NCBI RefSeq assembly: GCF_021432765.1
Contig: NZ_CP058908.1
Span: 2,442,001 to 2,506,000 of the forward strand
Origin: Pseudomonas phenolilytica
GTDB taxonomy: Bacteria > Pseudomonadota > Gammaproteobacteria > Pseudomonadales > Pseudomonadaceae
Direction of reading: 5' to 3'
Length of the DNA: 64,000 bases
Under the pieces are notes generated by a model, which worked only from the letters and a program-made list of their open reading frames with translations, was not told where the DNA came from and searched no databases. This document shows, in pieces, positions 8,510-17,402 of this stretch (its first letter is position 1; the number at the start of each line of letters is the position of its first letter). Both the position numbers and the translations under genes were made by a program.

Positions 8510-9376
8510 ATGATTGTCGACCTGCATTGCCACAGCACCGCTTCCGATGGCGTTCTTGCGCCGTCGCTGGTAGTGGAGCGCGCGCACGGGCGCGGCATCG
8601 AGCTGCTGGCACTGACCGACCATGACACGCTCGAAGGGCTCGACGAGGCGCATGCCGCCGCCAGCGCGCTGGGGGTGCGGCTGATCAATGGCATCGAGCT
8701 TTCGTGCCTGTGGAACGGGGCTACCATTCATGTGCTGGGCTATGGTTTTTCCCGCACGGCGCCGGCGCTGCTGCACGCCATTGCCGCGCTGCACGATGGC
8801 CGCTGGCGGCGTGCCGAGCTGATCGCCGAGCGTCTGGCGGCCAAGGGCATGCCCGGCGCGCTGGACGGCGCGCGGGCAGTGCAGCAGGAGCTGGGCGACA
8901 GCGGCAACGCGCCGGCCCGGCCGCATTTCGCCGAATTCCTGGTGCGCGCCGGCCATGTGCGCGATCGCGCGGAGGCGTTCCGCAAGTGGCTGGGGGCGGG
9001 CAAGCTGGGCGATGTGAAGCAGCACTGGCCGAGCCTCGAACAGACCGTGACAACGCTGCGTGAAGCCGATGCCTGGATCAGCCTTGCGCATCCCTGGCAG
9101 TACGCCTTCACACGCAGCAAGCGCCGCCGACTGGTGACCGATTTCGTCCAGGCGGGCGGCCATGCGCTGGAAGTGGTCAACGGTATGCAACCGCTCGACC
9201 AGGTGGGCGGGCTGACGATTCTGGCGCGCGAGTTTGGCCTGAAGGCCAGTGCCGGCAGCGATTTTCACGCGCCGGGCGATTGGTCCGAGCTGGGGCTGTA
9301 CCGCCCTTTGCCGGAGGATTTGTCGCCGCTATGGAGATGTTTCGATCATGAGTGCCGCAGATCTGCTGCCAGCTGA
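8510..9376 (+). CDS. PHP-domain nucleoside 3',5'-bisphosphate phosphatase / 5'-3' exonuclease (RNase AM, YciV/TrpH family)
   Basis: The protein has 288 residues. Metal-binding motifs of a PHP domain are visible: [11 protein letters not shown] (His 6, His 8, Asp 13), LTDHDT near 38, ISLAHPW near 190 and [10 protein letters not shown] near the C-terminus. E. coli RNase AM removes 5' nucleotides from short RNA and matures rRNA 5' ends; the family also dephosphorylates pAp-like compounds. The gene starts the operon-like run that continues with yciO, trpS, scpA and scpB. The next start follows 13 bases after its stop. Confidence 0.88.
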   Translation: MIVDLHCHSTASDGVLAPSLVVERAHGRGIELLALTDHDTLEGLDEAHAAASALGVRLINGIELSCLWNGATIHVLGYGFSRTAPALLHAIAALHDGRWRRAELIAERLAAKGMPGALDGARAVQQELGDSGNAPARPHFAEFLVRAGHVRDRAEAFRKWLGAGKLGDVKQHWPSLEQTVTTLREADAWISLAHPWQYAFTRSKRRRLVTDFVQAGGHALEVVNGMQPLDQVGGLTILAREFGLKASAGSDFHAPGDWSELGLYRPLPEDLSPLWRCFDHECRRSAAS

Positions 9377-9389
9377 ACAGGGAGTCGCC

Positions 9390-10013
9390 ATGAGTCAGTT
9401 TTTCCAGATTCACCCGGATAATCCGCAACCGCGGCTGATCAAGCAGGCCGTGGAGATCATCCGCCAGGGTGGGGTGGTGGTCTATCCGACCGATTCGAGT
9501 TATGCCGTGGGCTGCTCGATAGGCAACAAGTCCGGTATCGAACGCATCCGCCGGCTGCGCCAGCTGGACGACAAGCACAACTTCACCCTGGCCTGCCGCG
9601 ACCTGTCGCAGCTCGGCATGTTTGCCAAGGTCGATACCGCAGCCTTCCGGCTGCTCAAGACGCACCTCCCGGGGCCATACACCATCATTCTTTCGGCCAC
9701 CCGCGAAGTGCCGCGCATGCTCCTGCATCCCAAGCGTCGCACCATCGGTCTGCGCGTACCTGCACAGCCGATCGCCCAGGCACTGCTGGCGGAGCTGGGC
9801 GAGCCGCTGATGAGCGTCAGTCTGATCCTGCCGGGTGACGAGCTGCCGATGAGTGATCCGTACGAGATGCGCGACGCCCTCGAGCATCAGGTGGACCTGA
9901 TCATCGACGGCGGTTACGGTGGAGTCGAAGCCTCCACCGTGGTCAGTCTGGTGGATGACCAGCCGCAGGTGATGCGGGTCGGCTGCGGCGATCCCGCGCC
10001 GTTCATGGCCTGA
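9390..10013 (+). CDS. yciO: YciO/YrdC/Sua5-family threonylcarbamoyl-AMP synthase-like protein
   Basis: The protein has 207 residues from ATG 9390, preceded by GGGAG. It has the YrdC fold with GGVVVYPTDSSYAVGC near 32, KHNFTLACRDLS and the C-terminal IDGGYGGVEASTVV. These are the ATP/bicarbonate-site features of the family that makes threonylcarbamoyl-AMP for tRNA t6A. YciO is a paralog whose own substrate is less certain than TsaC. It has no C-terminal SUA5 domain. The gene is embedded in the conserved PHP-yciO-trpS order. Confidence 0.88.
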   Translation: MSQFFQIHPDNPQPRLIKQAVEIIRQGGVVVYPTDSSYAVGCSIGNKSGIERIRRLRQLDDKHNFTLACRDLSQLGMFAKVDTAAFRLLKTHLPGPYTIILSATREVPRMLLHPKRRTIGLRVPAQPIAQALLAELGEPLMSVSLILPGDELPMSDPYEMRDALEHQVDLIIDGGYGGVEASTVVSLVDDQPQVMRVGCGDPAPFMA

Positions 10014-10050
10014 GCCCGTTGCGTTCTCTCCATCCGACAAGGACCGCCTT

Positions 10051-11265
10051 TTGAGTTCCATCGATTCGCAGCGGCGTGTGGTATCCGGCATGCGCCCCAG
10101 CGGCCGTCTGCACCTGGGCCACTACCACGGCGTGCTGAAGAGCTGGACCCGCCTGCAGCACGAGTACGAGTGCTACTTCTGCATCGTCGACTGGCACGCG
10201 CTGACCACCGACTACGAAGCCAGCGGCGCGATTGCCCAGCACGTGATGGACATGGCGGTGGACTGGCTGGCTGCCGGCGTCAGCCCGAGTTCGGCGACCC
10301 TGTTCATCCAGTCTCATGTGCCCGAGCACGCCGAGCTGCACCTGCTGTTGTCGATGATCTGCCCGCTGGGCTGGCTGGAGCGGGTGCCGTCCTACAAGGA
10401 GCTGCAACAGCACCTGCAGCACAAGGAGCTCGATACCTACGGTTTCCTCGGCTATCCGCTGCTGCAGGCGGCGGACATCCTGCTGTACAGAGCTGGGTTG
10501 GTGCCGGTGGGCGCCGACCAGCTGCCGCATATCGAGTTCGCCCGTGACGTGGCCCGACGCTTCAATCACCTGTACGGGCGCGAGGCAGATTTCGAGGACA
10601 AGGCCGAGGCGGCCATCCGCAGGCTCGGCAAGAAGACCGCCAAGCTCTATACCAGCCTGCGCAAGAGCTATCAGGAGCAGGGCGACGTGGAGGCGCTGGG
10701 CACCGCGCGCGCCATCATCAAGGAGCAGCAAACCATTACCCTCAGTGATCAGGAGCGGTTGTACGGTTACCTCGAAGGCTGTGGCAAGCTGCTGCTGCCC
10801 GAGCCGCAGGCTCTGCTGAGCGATGCGCCGAAGATATCCGGCCTCGACGGCGGCAAGATGGCCAAGTCCAACAGCAACGCGATCTTCCTGCGCGACACGT
10901 CCGAGGAGGTCGCCGAGAAAATCCGCCGCATGCCCACCGATCCGGCACGCGGACATCGCCAGGACCCGGGCGAACCGACGCGCTGCCCGGTGTGGCAGAT
11001 GCATGTCACGCATTCGGACGAGGCGGTGCGCCAGTGGGCCGAGCAGGGTTGCCGCAGTGCCGGTATCGGCTGCCTGGAATGCAAGGCGCCGCTGATCGAC
11101 GCCATTCGCGCCGAGCTGGCGCCGCTGCAGGAGCGCGCGCTGGACTACGAGCAGAACACCGATCTGGTGCGCAGTATCCTTGCCGACGGTGCCGAGCGTG
11201 CCCGCGACGAGGCGCGCGAGACGCTGGTCGAGGTCCGCCAGGCAATGGGCCTCGGCTATCGCTGA
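10051..11265 (+). CDS. trpS: Tryptophan--tRNA ligase
   Basis: The protein has 404 residues from TTG 10051. It is a class I aminoacyl-tRNA synthetase charging tRNA-Trp. The HIGH-equivalent HLGHYHG is at residues 21-27 and the KMSKS-equivalent KMAKS at 269-273. It is about 70 residues longer than E. coli TrpS; the extra residues lie between the central region and KMAKS and before the C-terminus, as in other Pseudomonas enzymes. It lies between yciO and scpA, with 37 bp upstream and 19 bp downstream. Confidence 0.93.
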   Translation: MSSIDSQRRVVSGMRPSGRLHLGHYHGVLKSWTRLQHEYECYFCIVDWHALTTDYEASGAIAQHVMDMAVDWLAAGVSPSSATLFIQSHVPEHAELHLLLSMICPLGWLERVPSYKELQQHLQHKELDTYGFLGYPLLQAADILLYRAGLVPVGADQLPHIEFARDVARRFNHLYGREADFEDKAEAAIRRLGKKTAKLYTSLRKSYQEQGDVEALGTARAIIKEQQTITLSDQERLYGYLEGCGKLLLPEPQALLSDAPKISGLDGGKMAKSNSNAIFLRDTSEEVAEKIRRMPTDPARGHRQDPGEPTRCPVWQMHVTHSDEAVRQWAEQGCRSAGIGCLECKAPLIDAIRAELAPLQERALDYEQNTDLVRSILADGAERARDEARETLVEVRQAMGLGYR

Positions 11266-11284
11266 GCCGCGCGCGGAGACTTCC

Positions 11285-12106
11285 ATGCAAAAAACCGAGA
11301 CGCCTGACGTCGAATCGAGCCAGCCCGGCGAGCAGCTGCGCCTGGCGCTGGTGTACGGCGAGGCCGTCACCGAGCTGCCGCTGGACCTGTACATTCCGCC
11401 GGATGCGCTGGAGGTGTTCCTCGAAGCCTTCGAGGGGCCGCTCGACCTGCTGCTGTACCTGATCCGCAAGCAGAACATCGACATCCTCGATATTCCGGTG
11501 GCGGAAATCACCCGCCAGTACATGGGCTACGTCGAGCTGATGAAGAGCGTGCGCCTGGAGCTGGCCGCCGAATACCTGGTGATGGCCGCCATGCTCGCCG
11601 AGATCAAGTCGCGTATGTTGCTGCCGCGCTCGGCCGAAGCCGCCGAGGAGGAAGACGATCCTCGCGCCGAGCTGATCCGCCGTCTGCAGGAATACGAACG
11701 CTTCAAGGCAGCCGCCGAAGATCTGGATGAGCTGCCGCGCGTCGGTCGCGAACTGCACATGCCGCGCTTGGATGCCCCCGAGGCGCGTGCGCGCAAGCTG
11801 TTGCCGGATGTCAGCCTGGAAGAATTGCTGGTGTCGATGGCCGAGGTGCTGCGTCGCGCCGACATGTTCGAGAGCCATCAGGTGACGCGCGAGGCGCTCT
11901 CGACCCGCGAACGCATGAGCGAAGTGCTGGAACGGCTCAAGGGTGGCGCTTTCGTGCCGTTCGTCGCGCTGTTTCGTGTCGAGGAAGGGCGCCTCGGCGT
12001 CGTCGTGACCTTCATGGCGGTGCTCGAACTCATCAAGGAATCGCTGGTCGAGCTGGTGCAGAATGAGCCCTTCGCGCCGATCCACGTGCGCAGCCGTACC
12101 GAATAG
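11285..12106 (+). CDS. scpA: Segregation and condensation protein A (kleisin)
   Basis: The protein has 273 residues from ATG 11285 with GGAGA just upstream. It is the kleisin subunit of the SMC/MksB-type condensin complex, bridging SMC heads. The conserved N-terminal block FEGPLDLLLYLIRKQNID is followed by IPVAEITRQY and AAEYLVMAAMLAEIKSRMLLP. A middle charged region precedes the C-terminal winged helix (FVALFRVEEGRLGVVVTFMA). A downstream gap of about 20 bp to scpB indicates cotranscription and matched dosage. Confidence 0.93.
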   Translation: MQKTETPDVESSQPGEQLRLALVYGEAVTELPLDLYIPPDALEVFLEAFEGPLDLLLYLIRKQNIDILDIPVAEITRQYMGYVELMKSVRLELAAEYLVMAAMLAEIKSRMLLPRSAEAAEEEDDPRAELIRRLQEYERFKAAAEDLDELPRVGRELHMPRLDAPEARARKLLPDVSLEELLVSMAEVLRRADMFESHQVTREALSTRERMSEVLERLKGGAFVPFVALFRVEEGRLGVVVTFMAVLELIKESLVELVQNEPFAPIHVRSRTE

Positions 12107-12125
12107 CTCAAGTCAGGAGTCATCC

Positions 12126-12887
12126 GTGGACCTGTCCGATCCCAAGGACCTCGCTTCGCTGCTCGAAGCCTTTCTGCTCGCCTCGGGCAAGCCGCAGTCG
12201 CTGGAACGCCTCGCCGAGCTGTTCGAGGAGGCCGAGCGGCCATCTTCGGCGCAGCTGAAGAAAGCGCTGGACGTGCTGGAAAAGTCCTGCAAGGGCCGCG
12301 CCTTCGAGCTGAAGGAGGTTGCCAGTGGCTACCGCCTGCAGGTGCGCGAGCGTTTCGCACCGTGGGTCGGCCGCTTGTGGGAGGAGCGCCCGCAGCGTTA
12401 CTCGCGCGCGCTGCTGGAAACCCTTGCGCTGATCGCCTATCGCCAGCCGATCACCCGTGGCGAGATCGAGGACATCCGCGGCGTGGCGGTCAACAGCCAG
12501 ATCGTCAAGACGCTGCTGGAGCGCGAGTGGATCCGCGTGGTCGGTCATCGCGACGTCCCGGGGCGGCCGGCGATGTTCGCCACCACGCGCCAGTTTCTCG
12601 ACCACTTCAACCTGAAGAATCTCGACGAACTACCGCCGCTGGCGGTGCTGCGCGAAATGGAGCCGGAACTGCGGCCGGTGGTGGATGAGGAAGACGCGGC
12701 CGTGCCGGCCGATCTGCAGGCACGGGCCGATCTGGCCGCCGAGGAACCACAGGACGAGCCGCGCGAGCAGACCAGTTTTCGCAGCCTGCTCGCCGAGCTG
12801 GACGGCATGGAGCAGGGACTCAAGACCGATTTCGACGATCTGCTGGAACCTGCAGTCCCCGACGCGGACGACGAATCCGCGCCGTAA
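12126..12887 (+). CDS. scpB: Segregation and condensation protein B
   Basis: The protein has 253 residues from GTG 12126, chosen because CAGGAG (12115-12120) lies directly upstream; the frame opens slightly earlier inside scpA. It contains tandem winged helices: LASLLEAFLLASGKPQSLERL, then ALLETLALIAYRQPITRGEI, IRGVAVNSQIVKTLLER and RPAMFATTRQFLDHFNL. The C-terminal ~65 residues are acidic and probably disordered, a common pseudomonad extension. It forms the ScpAB module of condensin for chromosome segregation. Confidence 0.93.
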   Translation: MDLSDPKDLASLLEAFLLASGKPQSLERLAELFEEAERPSSAQLKKALDVLEKSCKGRAFELKEVASGYRLQVRERFAPWVGRLWEERPQRYSRALLETLALIAYRQPITRGEIEDIRGVAVNSQIVKTLLEREWIRVVGHRDVPGRPAMFATTRQFLDHFNLKNLDELPPLAVLREMEPELRPVVDEEDAAVPADLQARADLAAEEPQDEPREQTSFRSLLAELDGMEQGLKTDFDDLLEPAVPDADDESAP

Positions 12888-13052
12888 CCGCTTACCACGC
12901 AGGGCGAAACGCTCAATGCGGGCGGCTGACGGTCCGCGCACGCGCGGCCGTTGCAATGCTGTCCGGCCTCTCCTTATAGTCCTGCCCGCATCGGGTCGTC
13001 TCGACGAACGGGGCGGACCTTCCAGCAGGGTGAGAGCCAGGAACAGACCCTC

Positions 13053-13976
13053 ATGATCGAATTAAGAAGTCTGACGAAACGATTCGCCCAGCACACGGCG
13101 GTGGATGCCTTGTCGTTCAGCGTCCAGCCGGGCGAGGTGCTGGGCTTTCTCGGCCCGAACGGCGCCGGCAAGTCCACCACCATGAAGATGCTGACCGGTT
13201 TTCTCGCGCCGACCTCCGGCAGCGCCAGCATCTTCGGCCACGATATCCAGACGCAGACGCTGCAGGCCCAGCGCCAGATCGGCTATCTGCCCGAAGGCGC
13301 GCCCTGTTACGGCGACATGAGCGTGCGCGGCTTCCTCGAGTTCATCGCCGAGGTGCGCGGCTTCCGCGGCGCAGCCAAGCGCCAGCGGGTCGAGGCGGCG
13401 GTCGCGCAGGTGGAGCTGGAAAAGGTGCTCGGCCAGTCCATCGAGACGCTTTCCAAGGGCTTCAAGCGCCGGGTCGGACTGGCACAGGCGATCCTCCACG
13501 ATCCGCGCGTGCTTATCCTCGACGAGCCCACCGATGGCCTCGACCCGAACCAGAAGCATCAGGTGCGCGAGCTGATCCAAGGGCTGGCACATGACAAGAT
13601 CGTGATCATCTCCACGCACATTCTCGAAGAGGTCAGTGCCGTGTGCACCCGCGCGCTGGTGATCGCCGGCGGCCGACTGGTGGCTGACGGTACGCCGCTG
13701 GAGCTGGAAGGACGCTCGAAATACCACCAGGCGGTAACGCTGGTCGGCGACGGCGCGCTGGATGCCGATGCGCTGGCGGCGCTGCCGGGTGTCGCCGGGG
13801 TGGAGACCAACCGCAGCGACGCCAGCCTGACCGTGCTGGCGCAGCCGGGGCAGGTGATCTTCCCGCAGGTCAATGCGCTGATCAGCCAGCGTGGCTGGGC
13901 GGTGAAGGAGCTGGACGTCGAGCGCGGCCGGCTGGATGAGGTGTTCCGTACTCTGACCCGCGGGGAGGCGCAATGA
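13053..13976 (+). CDS. ABC transporter ATP-binding protein, GldA type
   Basis: The protein has 307 residues from ATG 13053. Walker A GPNGAGKST is at 34-42, the signature region LSKGFKRRVGLAQA follows, Walker B is VLILDEPTDGLDP and the switch His lies in IISTHILEEV. The C-terminal ~75 residues form the accessory domain of ABC-2 exporters. It is the first gene of a three-gene unit with an ABC-2 permease and a GldG-like protein. In Bacteroidetes the relatives are gliding-motility genes; in pseudomonads the same trio is common but its cargo is unknown. Confidence 0.88.
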   Translation: MIELRSLTKRFAQHTAVDALSFSVQPGEVLGFLGPNGAGKSTTMKMLTGFLAPTSGSASIFGHDIQTQTLQAQRQIGYLPEGAPCYGDMSVRGFLEFIAEVRGFRGAAKRQRVEAAVAQVELEKVLGQSIETLSKGFKRRVGLAQAILHDPRVLILDEPTDGLDPNQKHQVRELIQGLAHDKIVIISTHILEEVSAVCTRALVIAGGRLVADGTPLELEGRSKYHQAVTLVGDGALDADALAALPGVAGVETNRSDASLTVLAQPGQVIFPQVNALISQRGWAVKELDVERGRLDEVFRTLTRGEAQ

Positions 13977-14704
13977 GCCAGTTGCCGATTATCTTCAAGC
14001 GCGAGTTGGCCAGCTATTTCGCCACGCCGCTCGCCTACGTGTTCATCCTGATCTTTCTGGTGCTGTCGGGCGTGTTCACCTTCTACCTGGGCGGCTTCTA
14101 CGAGCGCGGCCAGGCCGATCTCACGCCGTTCTTCAGCTTCCATACCTGGCTGTACCTGTTCCTGATTCCGGCCGTCGCCATGCGCCTGTGGGCGGAGGAG
14201 CGCAAATCCGGCTCCATCGAGCTGCTGATGACGCTGCCGATCACCCGTTTCGAGGCGGTGACCGGCAAGTTCCTCGCCGCCTGGGTGTTCGCCGGTATCG
14301 CGTTGCTGCTGACCTTTCCGATGGTCATCACCGTCAACTACCTGGGCGAGCCGGACAATGGCGCGATCGTCGCGGGCTACTTCGGCAGCTGGCTGCTGGC
14401 CGGCGCCTTCCTGGCCATCGGCTCGTGCATGTCGGCGCTGGCGAAGAACCAGGTGATCGCCTTCATCCTCGCGGTTGCGGTGTGCTTCCTGTTCATCGTC
14501 AGCGGCCTGCCGATGGTGCTCGATGCCTTTGCCTGGGCACCGCAGTGGCTGATCGATGCAGTCGCTTCGCTGAGCTTCCTGGTGCGCTTCGACTCCATCA
14601 GCAAGGGCGTGATCGACCTGCGCGACTTGCTGTATTTCGTCACGCTGATCGTCGCCTGGCTGGCCGCCACCGCTGTGGTCGTCGATCTGAAGAAAGCCGC
14701 CTGA
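13973..14704 (+). CDS. ABC-2 type permease, GldF type
   Basis: The protein has 243 residues and overlaps the ATPase gene by four bases (ATGA), indicating translational coupling. Six hydrophobic segments are visible, beginning IIFKRELASYFATPLAYVF. The conserved cytoplasmic loop LWAEERKSGSIELLMTLPIT is typical of ABC-2 permeases. It forms the membrane channel for the ATPase encoded upstream. The substrate is not deducible. Confidence 0.87.
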   Translation: MSQLPIIFKRELASYFATPLAYVFILIFLVLSGVFTFYLGGFYERGQADLTPFFSFHTWLYLFLIPAVAMRLWAEERKSGSIELLMTLPITRFEAVTGKFLAAWVFAGIALLLTFPMVITVNYLGEPDNGAIVAGYFGSWLLAGAFLAIGSCMSALAKNQVIAFILAVAVCFLFIVSGLPMVLDAFAWAPQWLIDAVASLSFLVRFDSISKGVIDLRDLLYFVTLIVAWLAATAVVVDLKKAA

Positions 14705-14713
14705 GGAACCGCC

Positions 14714-16549
14714 ATGAAACGAGTCATCTATTCCGGTGCCGGGCTGCTGCTGATCGCGCTGGCATTCCTGGTGTTCAACGGGCTGTCCGGCGTGCTGTTC
14801 ACCAATGCACGGCTGGATCTGACCGAGCAGAAGCTCTACACCATCTCCGAGGGCACCGAGCGCATTCTCGACAGCCTGCAGGAGCCGATCGAGCTGCACT
14901 TCTTCTATTCCGATGAAACCGCCAAGGAGCTGGTGCAGCTGCGCAACTACGCGCGGCGCGTCGAGGAAATGCTGCGCGCCTACGAGCGCGCCTCGGGCGG
15001 CAAGCTGAAGCTGCAGGTGATCGATCCGCAGCCGTTCTCCGAGGACGAGGATCGCGCCGCCGAGTTCGGCCTGCAGGCGGTGCCGCTGAACCAGGGTGGC
15101 GACAAGATTTACTTCGGCCTGGCCGGGCGTAACGCCGAGGGCATGACGCAGATCATCCCGTTCTTCCCGCTGGACCAGGAGGAGTTTCTCGAATACGAGA
15201 TCAGCCGTCTGGTGCAGAGCCTGGCGAAGGCCGAACTGCCGGTGGTTGGCGTGCTTTCCGACCTGCAGATCAACGGTGGCTTCGACATGCGCACCCAGCA
15301 GGCGACGCCGCCGTGGATGGTGCTGGAGGAAGTGCGCCAGCTGTTCCATATCGAGAGCCTCAAGCGCGACATCGACATGATCCCGGCGAATGTCTCGGTG
15401 CTGCTGCTGATCCATCCCAAGCAGCTGCCGGAGCAGACGCTGTACGCCATCGATCAGTTCGTGCTGCGCGGCGGCAAGCTGCTGGCATTCGTCGATCCGT
15501 TCAGCGAAGCCGATCCGGGCATGAGCTTCGGTCCGGGCGAGGCGGCCGAGGATCGCGCCTCCGATCTGGAGCCGCTGCTCAAGGCCTGGGGCGCGCGGTT
15601 GCTGCCGGGGCAGGTGATTGCCGATGCCTCCTACGCGATGTCCGTGGGCGTGGGCGCCGAACGCCGACCGGTGCGCCATCCGGGCTGGCTGAGCCTGCCA
15701 CACGCGGCCGTCGACGCGCAGGACGTCACCACCGCCTCGCTGGAAAACCTGACGCTGGCCAGCGCCGGTATCCTCGAACCGCTGGAGGGCGCCGGAACGA
15801 CCTTCACGCCGCTGCTGCACAGCTCGACCTACGCCATGCCGGTGGAGGCGCAGCGCTTCGTCACGCTGGACAACCCGGAAACTCTGCTGCGCGGCTTGGA
15901 CCCGAGCGGCCAGCGTTACACGCTCGGCGCGCGCATCCAGGGGCCGGCGAAGACGGCATTCCCCGACGGCATCGAGGGGCGCAAGGACGGCCTTGCCGAG
16001 AGCGAGCGCATCAACGTGATCGTGATCGCCGATACCGACCTGCTCAGCGATCGCATGTGGGTACAGGTGCAGGACTTCTTCGGCCAGCGCGTGCCGCAGC
16101 CGTGGGCCGACAACGGTGCCTTCGTGATCAACGCGCTGGACAACCTGTCGGGCACCGACGCGCTGATCAGCGTGCGTTCGCGCGGTCGCTTCACGCGGCC
16201 GTTCGTGGTGGTCGAGGAGCTGCAGCGTCAGGCGGAGAACCGCTTCCGCGAGCAGGAAGAGGTGCTCCAGCAACGGCTGGCCGCCACCGAGCAGAAACTA
16301 GCCGAGCTGCAGAGCAGCGACCCGGAGCAGGCGCTGGAACTGACTGCCGAGCAGGAAAGCGCACTGCAGCAGTTCCTGCAGGAAAAGCTGCGTATCCGCA
16401 AGGAACTGCGCGAGGTGCGCTACCAGCTCAATGCCGATATCGAGGCGCTGGGGCGGACGCTCAAGTTCGCCAATATCGTGCTGGTGCCGTTGCTGCTGAC
16501 GCTGGCGGCGCTGGCCCTGTGGCTCTGGCGCCGGCGCAGGGCGGCCTGA
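14714..16549 (+). CDS. GldG-like ABC-type accessory membrane protein
   Basis: The protein has 611 residues. An N-terminal membrane anchor (about 6-28) is followed by a long soluble region with LDLTEQKLYTISEGTERIL and YARRVEEMLRAYERAS, the start of the ABC_transp_aux/GldG domain. Residues about 500-565 are a Glu/Gln-rich coiled coil, and a C-terminal membrane helix (about 587-605) ends in RRRR. It starts nine bases after the permease gene. The whole soluble part probably sits in the periplasm between the two anchors. Substrate and role in Pseudomonas are unknown. Confidence 0.85.
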   Translation: MKRVIYSGAGLLLIALAFLVFNGLSGVLFTNARLDLTEQKLYTISEGTERILDSLQEPIELHFFYSDETAKELVQLRNYARRVEEMLRAYERASGGKLKLQVIDPQPFSEDEDRAAEFGLQAVPLNQGGDKIYFGLAGRNAEGMTQIIPFFPLDQEEFLEYEISRLVQSLAKAELPVVGVLSDLQINGGFDMRTQQATPPWMVLEEVRQLFHIESLKRDIDMIPANVSVLLLIHPKQLPEQTLYAIDQFVLRGGKLLAFVDPFSEADPGMSFGPGEAAEDRASDLEPLLKAWGARLLPGQVIADASYAMSVGVGAERRPVRHPGWLSLPHAAVDAQDVTTASLENLTLASAGILEPLEGAGTTFTPLLHSSTYAMPVEAQRFVTLDNPETLLRGLDPSGQRYTLGARIQGPAKTAFPDGIEGRKDGLAESERINVIVIADTDLLSDRMWVQVQDFFGQRVPQPWADNGAFVINALDNLSGTDALISVRSRGRFTRPFVVVEELQRQAENRFREQEEVLQQRLAATEQKLAELQSSDPEQALELTAEQESALQQFLQEKLRIRKELREVRYQLNADIEALGRTLKFANIVLVPLLLTLAALALWLWRRRRAA

Positions 16550-16592
16550 ACCGGCGGCCCTGGCCACCGCCCGATACCGGGAGAAATGGGGG

Positions 16593-16620
16593 CTGACAGC
16601 CACGGGCGTTGTTTTATACT
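16593..16620 (+). promoter_or_regulatory. Sigma-70-type promoter for the cold-shock gene
   Basis: The -35 element CTGACA (16593-16598) and -10 element TATACT (16615-16620) are separated by 16 bp. Transcription would begin near 16627, giving a leader of about 90 nt before the cold-shock ATG. This is consistent with leader-based control known for csp genes. Confidence 0.5.
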
Positions 16621-16717
16621 CCGGCGACGGTGGCTGCCCGTCTCAGTAGCCTCTATGGCGCAGCACCGATAAGCCCCTCGTCAGAGGAATAACAAAAAGC
16701 GAGTTGGAGTGTGGGTA

Positions 16718-16927
16718 ATGGCTGAACGCGAGACCGGAACCGTCAAGTGGTTCAACGATGCAAAAGGCTATGGATTCATTCAGCGGGGTAACGGTGCCGA
16801 CGTGTTCGTGCATTACCGCGCGATTCGTGGCGAGGGCCACCGCTCGCTGACCGAGGGTCAGCAGGTGGAATTTTCGGTGATCCAGGGCCAGAAGGGCCTG
16901 CAGGCCGAGGACGTTGCCGGCGTCTGA
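16718..16927 (+). CDS. Cold-shock protein, CspA family
   Basis: The protein has 69 residues, starting [14 protein letters not shown] at ATG 16718 with TTGGAG upstream; an in-frame ATG three codons earlier is less likely. It is a single OB-fold cold-shock domain that binds single-stranded RNA/DNA. RNP1 is recognisable as KGYGFIQ and RNP2 as DVFVHY. It carries its own promoter and a strong terminator (16947-16979), so it is monocistronic. A histidine-to-tyrosine variant of the usual VFVHF motif is present. Confidence 0.93.
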   Translation: MAERETGTVKWFNDAKGYGFIQRGNGADVFVHYRAIRGEGHRSLTEGQQVEFSVIQGQKGLQAEDVAGV

Positions 16928-16946
16928 GCTTCGCTCGCGCAAACGC

Positions 16947-16979
16947 AAAGCCCGTCTTGATGACGGGCTTTGTGCTTTT
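16947..16979 (+). terminator. Rho-independent terminator after the cold-shock gene
   Basis: A 10-bp perfect stem AAAGCCCGTC / GACGGGCTTT (16947-16956, 16962-16971) with a 5-base loop is followed by a T-rich run. Confidence 0.85.
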
Positions 16980-17004
16980 CAGGGGCATCGGCGCCAGCCG
17001 CGGA

Positions 17005-17376
17005 TCAGCCCGTGCGCCAGACGATTTCCTGCTCGCCATCGGTGCTGATGCGTATCCAGCGATCGGCTTCGTCGTCGGCTTCTTCTTCCTGCCAGCCGCC
17101 TGGCGCACAACGGATTTCCACGCCCAGCGCCTGGTGTGCGGCACGCGCGCAGGCGAGGTCGTCTTCCCACGGTGTGGCGTCGCTTTCCAGCAACAGGCAG
17201 TGCCATTTGCCGACCGCCTTCGGCAACCAGAGCACCGGAATGCCGGCGGCGCTGCACTTGAAGGTCTGACCTTTCTGCTGCCAGGGCGTACAGGCGCCGA
17301 TGGCCTGTTCCAGCCAAGCGCCGACAGCGTCCTGGCTGGCGTCCCTGAGGTAGATCTCGATGTCCGGTTGACGCAT
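17005..17376 (-). CDS. Conserved hypothetical protein
   Basis: The protein has 123 residues, acidic and without signal peptide or membrane segments. It opens MRQPDIEIYLRDAS and contains WLEQAIGACTPW and KWHCLLLESDATPWEDDLACARAAHQALG. No enzymatic motif is recognised. The style (paired Trp/Cys positions, compact length) suggests a small cytoplasmic domain protein found next to rlmA in pseudomonads. It is followed (leftward) only by the convergent cold-shock terminator. Confidence 0.65.
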   Translation of the reverse strand: MRQPDIEIYLRDASQDAVGAWLEQAIGACTPWQQKGQTFKCSAAGIPVLWLPKAVGKWHCLLLESDATPWEDDLACARAAHQALGVEIRCAPGGWQEEEADDEADRWIRISTDGEQEIVWRTG

Positions 17377-17402
17377 GTCGGTGGCCTTGTATGGGGCGGA
17401 GG

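Noticed and set aside
13559..16273. Antisense ORF of 904 codons opposite the ABC exporter genes
   Set aside because: It is an Arg/His/Gln-rich shadow of three well-supported genes on the other strand, with no domain and no ribosome site.
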